DNA from: CBDFGK01 sp965247075
GTDB taxonomy: Bacteria; Pseudomonadota; Gammaproteobacteria; Pseudomonadales; Halieaceae
Assembly: GCA_965247075.1 (NCBI GenBank)
Contig: CBDFGK010000002.1
Span: forward strand, 1,550,001 to 1,614,000
Direction: 5' to 3'
Length of the DNA: 64,000 bases
Shown here: positions 60,411-64,000 of the stretch, in pieces
Position numbering within the stretch: position 1 is the first letter of the stretch
How the letters are laid out: the number at the start of each line of letters is the position of its first letter
Translations under genes and position numbers: made by a program
The notes under the pieces: model-generated
The model's input: the letters and a program-made list of their open reading frames with translations, nothing else
Told to the model about the DNA's origin: nothing
Database searches by the model: none

Positions 60411-61735
60411 CACTACTGTCCGGTTAATTATTGAATAAATTCAGTTGGTTAGAAACCATGTCATCCTCCAAGATATGATTGGTATCGAATAAGTCCTTGT
60501 TTAAAGGGATTTTCTCGAAAAGGGTGACTGAGAATACCTGTAACAAAGTGTAGAGCGAGGCATCCAGATTGAGGCGCTTCTTGATGATGGCCACCAGCAC
60601 GTACACCGACACGGCAGTCCAGATTTGCACTTTGACGGCGTTCTCTGACGTGCCGTAAAACTTCTTGATACGGAGATGTTGCTTGATCCATTTGAAAAAC
60701 AACTCGACTTGCCACCGGGCTTTGTATAGTTCGCAGATGGTCGTCGGTGGAGGACCAAACAGGTTGGTCAGAAAGATGAGCGTTTTCCCTGTCTCTGGAT
60801 CTTTGAAGCGAATGCGGCGCAGATGATGGGGGTATCTCTTCTGACTGTAAAACCCCGACAGGGCCACCGTCTGATCGCAGATAATACCTTGCGCCCGGTC
60901 GCTCGGCGCCGAATATATCCTTCGCAAGTCGGAATTCGCTTTGGCGCGGGTGACAAAAAACGCGCCGGAGTCGTGAAGTGTGAAGAGCCGCTCGAAATCG
61001 AGATAGGCGCGGTCCATTATATAGATTGCCGCGGGTTCCGGAATCATCAGATCGAGCACGTTGACATCGTGCACCTTGCCATCGGAAACATGTATAAAAC
61101 TCGGGATATTGCCACGCAGGTCCAACAGCGTATGCATCTTCACCGCCGCCTTGGTGCTGCGAAATGGCGCCCATGGAAACAGCGACAGACAGAGATCTAT
61201 TGTGGTGGAGTCCAGCGCATAAACCGTGTTCGTCAGGTCCAACCCAAGATCCTCTTCGGCATAGAGTTTTCGAGCTTGCGTGATCAGCCGTTGTGCAAAC
61301 TCGGCGTAGATTCGCCAGTCTCTTCGTTCGTTGGCATCGGCCAGGGTAGAGCGCTTGATCGGCGAACCAATGCCCATGTGGTACAGCTTGGCCGATTGCG
61401 CCGAGAGACACGCTTCGATATCGCGCAGGCTCTCCCTGTAGGTCAACTGCGCAAACGCCAGAGCGCGAAAATGTTCGGCGCAAGGAAGTGTGCGAATACG
61501 ATGATCTCCATCGTACCGGGACACGAGCCGGTGAAAAGTTTTCCACGGAAGAAAGTCCATGATCTGTGCAAACAGCGTCTTTCCGGTATACATCGAATCG
61601 TCTCGGCAACAAGGGTCTACCAAGAGAATACATTATCGGATTTGCGTTCAAGTCGGGGACACCCTAATTTTGCTGTAACTCATTGTGGCCATTGAGAAAA
61701 TTCCGCTTTGTCGAAGTTTTAACCGGACAGTAGTG
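60411..61735 (-). mobile_element. IS4-family insertion sequence, 1,325 bp, complete
   Basis: The left end CACTACTGTCCGGTTAA (60411-60427) and right end TTAACCGGACAGTAGTG (61719-61735) are perfect 17-bp inverted repeats. They are flanked by the 9-bp direct repeats GGTTGGAGT (60402-60410 and 61736-61744), a normal target duplication length for IS4 elements. The intact ends, duplication and transposase point to a recent insertion. Confidence 0.92.
60424..61593 (-). CDS. IS4-family transposase (DUF4372 N-terminus)
   Basis: A 389-residue DDE transposase, intact. It starts MYTGKTLFAQIMDFLPWKTF, like DUF4372-type IS4 transposases. Catalytic Asp residues are in VYALDSTTIDL and YIMDRAYLDF. The catalytic Glu is in the Y-x2-R-x3-E-x6-K block YKARWQVELFFKWIKQ. 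An in-frame start ten codons upstream is less likely. The gene fills nearly the whole element and its stop lies within the left inverted repeat. Confidence 0.9.
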   Translation of the reverse strand: MYTGKTLFAQIMDFLPWKTFHRLVSRYDGDHRIRTLPCAEHFRALAFAQLTYRESLRDIEACLSAQSAKLYHMGIGSPIKRSTLADANERRDWRIYAEFAQRLITQARKLYAEEDLGLDLTNTVYALDSTTIDLCLSLFPWAPFRSTKAAVKMHTLLDLRGNIPSFIHVSDGKVHDVNVLDLMIPEPAAIYIMDRAYLDFERLFTLHDSGAFFVTRAKANSDLRRIYSAPSDRAQGIICDQTVALSGFYSQKRYPHHLRRIRFKDPETGKTLIFLTNLFGPPPTTICELYKARWQVELFFKWIKQHLRIKKFYGTSENAVKVQIWTAVSVYVLVAIIKKRLNLDASLYTLLQVFSVTLFEKIPLNKDLFDTNHILEDDMVSNQLNLFNN

Positions 61736-61744
61736 GGTTGGAGT
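61736..61744. repeat. 9-bp target duplication of the IS4 element, right copy
   Basis: GGTTGGAGT directly after the right inverted repeat, identical to 60402-60410. Confidence 0.88.
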
Positions 61745-63354
61745 ATCGACTATTTTCCCGAAGGGCTGTTCTTGCTCAAGGGTGCACTGAAGCGGGCTGG
61801 GCGCGTAAGCTGCTCTGGAACGGCACTCTTTTGAAGATATTCAGCTATATCGCCGCGCTTTTCATCTCAGCCCTTTTATTGATTGTAGCCGTCACACTGA
61901 ACGACAGGGAGTGGGCTGTCATCTACGTTGCTACGGTTCTACTTGTCGCTTTGGATACCGCCACATTGCCGCTCGCGATGCGGCAGGCACATGGGGATTT
62001 TCTACCGGTATTCCATCGCGCGTTGATCAAATGGCCGGTAATAATATTGGTTGTTGTGGCGTCTTCCTATTTGGCCTTCAATGTCGCGTATCCCGTTTAT
62101 ATTGACCAGGATATTGCCGTATTGGTTCAACGGTCTTTTGAGGAGCAATTGGGTCGGTTTACATCACCATTGCTTGGTTATACGCACGCATTTTTATCTG
62201 CCGCTGACACGTCGGTCATGTACCTTGCCCAAAATTATGTTCCACGCATTGAAAGCACTGCGGTCAAGTGGGTGATATGGCTCTATTTTTGTCTTAAAGC
62301 TGCTATATCGACAGTCCTGTTGATCTACCTATTGCTGGGAGGCCTCACGCTTCTATCCATCAAGGAGCGTAAGGGTTGGAGGGTGCTGGGCGAGTCCCTT
62401 TTCGAGAAGTATTTTACGCTCACGCTAATTTGTTTGTTTGCGATCTATATCTATGCCGTCACCATACACATTTCACCCAAAAATATTGTAGGCGAGCAGA
62501 AATCCGGGAAGTGCGATGCTGCACTCAGCGCTCTTCAGTCGACAAATGCTGAGCGAACCCGAAAATTATCCACTGAAGAAGAAGCACTGAAACTCTCTGT
62601 CGAACGTCGGATTGATGGCGAGATCGCCGGCGTTTTCTCGCTGGCAGAGAGTAGGGTTGATCCATACCTGGACTGGTACTTCTCTGTAAGGGGCGAATAT
62701 GAGCGAATGGGCGCCGGCGTTGCGGCGAAAATAGCATCCGAATCACCGGATAAGCCAGATGAGTTTGACAGACGAATTACGGCCAATATCAATACGGCGT
62801 TGCAGAGCTTGAGCCGGAAGATGGATGCGGTGGTTATAGAGAGTATTAATGCCTCGGCCAAGGGTGCCCAATCCTTGTTACTGGCAGAACTCCCCCTTGA
62901 TGAGTGTCTGCCGAAAATAAATCGGGAAGCATTGGTCTTTGAAACGAAAGCAGTCTATGTCGGCAAATCGCAGGCTTTGTTTGCGGGCGGGGCCATCGCT
63001 GCCATTACCGCGAAAAAAGCATCTGCTAAAGCGGGTGTAAAAGTCGGCGCAAAACTCGCGGGAAAGTGGGGCAGCTCTGTAACGGCGGGCTTGGCCGGGG
63101 CAAGTCTCTGCGGGCCATTGGCACCCCTGTGTGGTGCGGGTGCCGCTCTATTCGCGTGGTTCGCCGTGGATGCCGCTGTGGTAACTGCTGATGAGATGCT
63201 GAACCGTGACAAGCTGCGCAATGAAATTCTCACGAATCTCAATCACCGGAAAAGACAGATTCGTGATCGGATGGTCAAGATGCAGCATGGAGTCATCTCA
63301 GACCGTTACGATATTATTGAGAGGAGGTTTACGATTCCGAAAGATGGGTTTTGA
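61736..63354 (+). pseudogene. 3' part of a membrane-protein gene split by the IS4 element; unknown function
   Basis: A 538-codon frame (first usable codon TTG 61738) continuing the 5' fragment at 60251. Its first half has about five membrane helices. It is followed by a charged, partly coiled-coil region (about residues 245-385) with two Cys. A glycine- and alanine-rich hydrophobic stretch follows (AKAGVKVGAKLAGKWG, then GLAGASLCGPLAPLCG and ALFAWFAVDAAVV), then a basic tail. I do not recognise the family. A shortened protein could still be made from an internal start, but the native N-terminus is lost. Confidence 0.7.
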
Positions 63355-63374
63355 CGCCCGATTGATTTGACTCG

Positions 63375-63713
63375 TTATAAGGCGAGAACAAGCCGGACAC
63401 CCTCCTCCACTTCCCTTAGCTTCGCGCCTTGCAATCTACCCACGCGCTCAGTGAGAAATGACTTATCGAGTGTAACGATCTGAGAAACGTTCACTACAGA
63501 CTCACGACCTAAGCTAACACTGCGCTTTGACAGGATGACATTTCCAGGTGCGACGTCAAGTTTTGTATTTGAGGTAATCGCGGCAGCGACAACGGTATTG
63601 ATACGACTGCGATTGAAGTCATCGGATTGCAGAATCAGTACGGGCCTGCGAAAGCCGGGTTCCGAGGCCGATGGCCCAGGGAGATCGGCCCACCAAACCT
63701 CCCCCCGCTTCAT
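63375..63713 (-). CDS. MazF/PemK-family toxin (endoribonuclease)
   Basis: A 112-residue toxin of the PemK/MazF fold, which cleaves RNA at short sequences. It opens MKRGEVWWADLPGP, then has RPVLILQSDDFNRS and VNVSQIVTLDKSFL, all typical of the family. Its ATG follows the antitoxin stop with no gap. It is convergent with the disrupted membrane-protein gene. Confidence 0.9.
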   Translation of the reverse strand: MKRGEVWWADLPGPSASEPGFRRPVLILQSDDFNRSRINTVVAAAITSNTKLDVAPGNVILSKRSVSLGRESVVNVSQIVTLDKSFLTERVGRLQGAKLREVEEGVRLVLAL

Positions 63714-63950
63714 CTACCAGTCTTCCTTCGTAAGTAGCCGGCGCTGCATCCTGTAAAGATTTTTGTCAAGACCGGACTTGTCCGAAGCATAGACATCATT
63801 GAGCTTTGCGGTGACATCTTCGCTGCGGTGCCGCTCAACAAATTCATGAACGGCAGTTGCATAGAGTTCGCTCCTGGAGACACCGAGCTTCCCAGCGGCT
63901 CGGTCAGCAGCCTCGAATACTTCATCCGGGATGGATATTGCGGTTTTCAT
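63714..63950 (-). CDS. MazE-like ribbon-helix-helix antitoxin
   Basis: A 78-residue antitoxin. The N-terminal ribbon-helix-helix DNA-binding fold (TAISIPDEVFEAADRAAGK, then GVSRSELYATAVHEFV) is followed by a charged tail that should wrap the toxin. Gene order antitoxin-toxin with abutting codons indicates one coupled transcript. A perfect palindrome just upstream is a likely autoregulatory operator. Confidence 0.88.
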   Translation of the reverse strand: MKTAISIPDEVFEAADRAAGKLGVSRSELYATAVHEFVERHRSEDVTAKLNDVYASDKSGLDKNLYRMQRRLLTKEDW

Positions 63951-63957
63951 GTTCTGA

Positions 63958-63975
63958 GTATAACTGCGGTTATAC
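63958..63975 (-). promoter_or_regulatory. Palindromic operator/promoter of the toxin-antitoxin pair
   Basis: GTATAAC-TGCG-GTTATAC is a perfect 7-bp inverted repeat, 7 bp before the antitoxin ATG. It includes TATAAC and TTATAC, either of which could be a -10 element. This is a usual place for autorepression by an antitoxin-toxin complex. Confidence 0.65.
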
Positions 63976-64000
63976 CAAGCAACAAGCCTTATAAAGCCGC

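Noticed and set aside
60461..61651. 396-codon second minus-strand frame inside the IS4 element
   Set aside because: It overlaps the transposase in another frame and lacks the DDE and Y-R-E-K motifs.
1..64000. CRISPR arrays, prophage, tRNA and rRNA genes
   Set aside because: No regularly spaced repeats, phage structural genes, or tRNA/rRNA-like segments were seen by reading. A tRNAscan or rRNA model search would be decisive.

Overview
The window looks like chromosomal DNA of a marine-type gammaproteobacterium, probably in or near Cellvibrionales/Pseudomonadales. This is inferred from the pilA-pilBCD-coaE block, the secA-argJ-mutT order, three TonB-dependent receptors and avtA/ppk/selO-type housekeeping genes. 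No rRNA, tRNA, CRISPR array or prophage was seen.

Layout. 0-5.7 kb: type IV pilus genes, with pilA (own sigma-54 promoter and terminator) and a truncated membrane glycosyltransferase-like gene on the minus strand and pilB-pilC-pilD-coaE on the plus strand. 5.7-13.4 kb: mutT, argJ, secA, an M23 peptidase, yccF, an M14-like deacylase and a CDP-alcohol phosphatidyltransferase. 13.4-20.9 kb: a TonB receptor, a small membrane protein, an S9 peptidase lipoprotein, and decayed DNA (a saccharopine-dehydrogenase-like tail, an ISL3 transposase remnant, and a beta-hydroxyacid dehydrogenase cut off by it).

21-46 kb is the distinctive part: a nucleoside and pyrimidine acquisition and degradation island. 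It holds two TonB receptors, a CNT nucleoside transporter, an NCS1 nucleobase transporter, cytidine deaminase, thymidine phosphorylase, nucleoside hydrolase, uracil phosphoribosyltransferase, a PGM2-like mutase, deoxyribose-phosphate aldolase, a double-length aldehyde dehydrogenase, dihydropyrimidinase, an M20 amidohydrolase (beta-ureidopropionase type) and an omega-aminotransferase. An orphan PhyH-family dioxygenase and a luciferase-like oxidoreductase also sit there. A TetR regulator very like RutR is encoded inside the island. I found eight 16-bp boxes close to the RutR consensus in front of deoA, both TonB receptors, dihydropyrimidinase/NCS1 and the aminotransferase. At three promoters the boxes are paired 35-36 bp apart, one on the -35 element and one at the predicted transcription start. 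An IS1202-type element with a 17-bp target duplication has inserted between the shared divergent promoter and the NCS1 gene.

46-56 kb: yghU, an acyl-CoA dehydrogenase, avtA, an acyltransferase, selO, and an overlapping ppk - glycerophosphodiesterase - proline-racemase-family operon. 56-64 kb: a serine hydrolase, an amidohydrolase, three decayed genes (an SDR and two GSTs), an IS4 element that splits a membrane-protein gene which can be rebuilt as a 589-residue frame, and a MazEF-type toxin-antitoxin pair with a perfect palindrome upstream.
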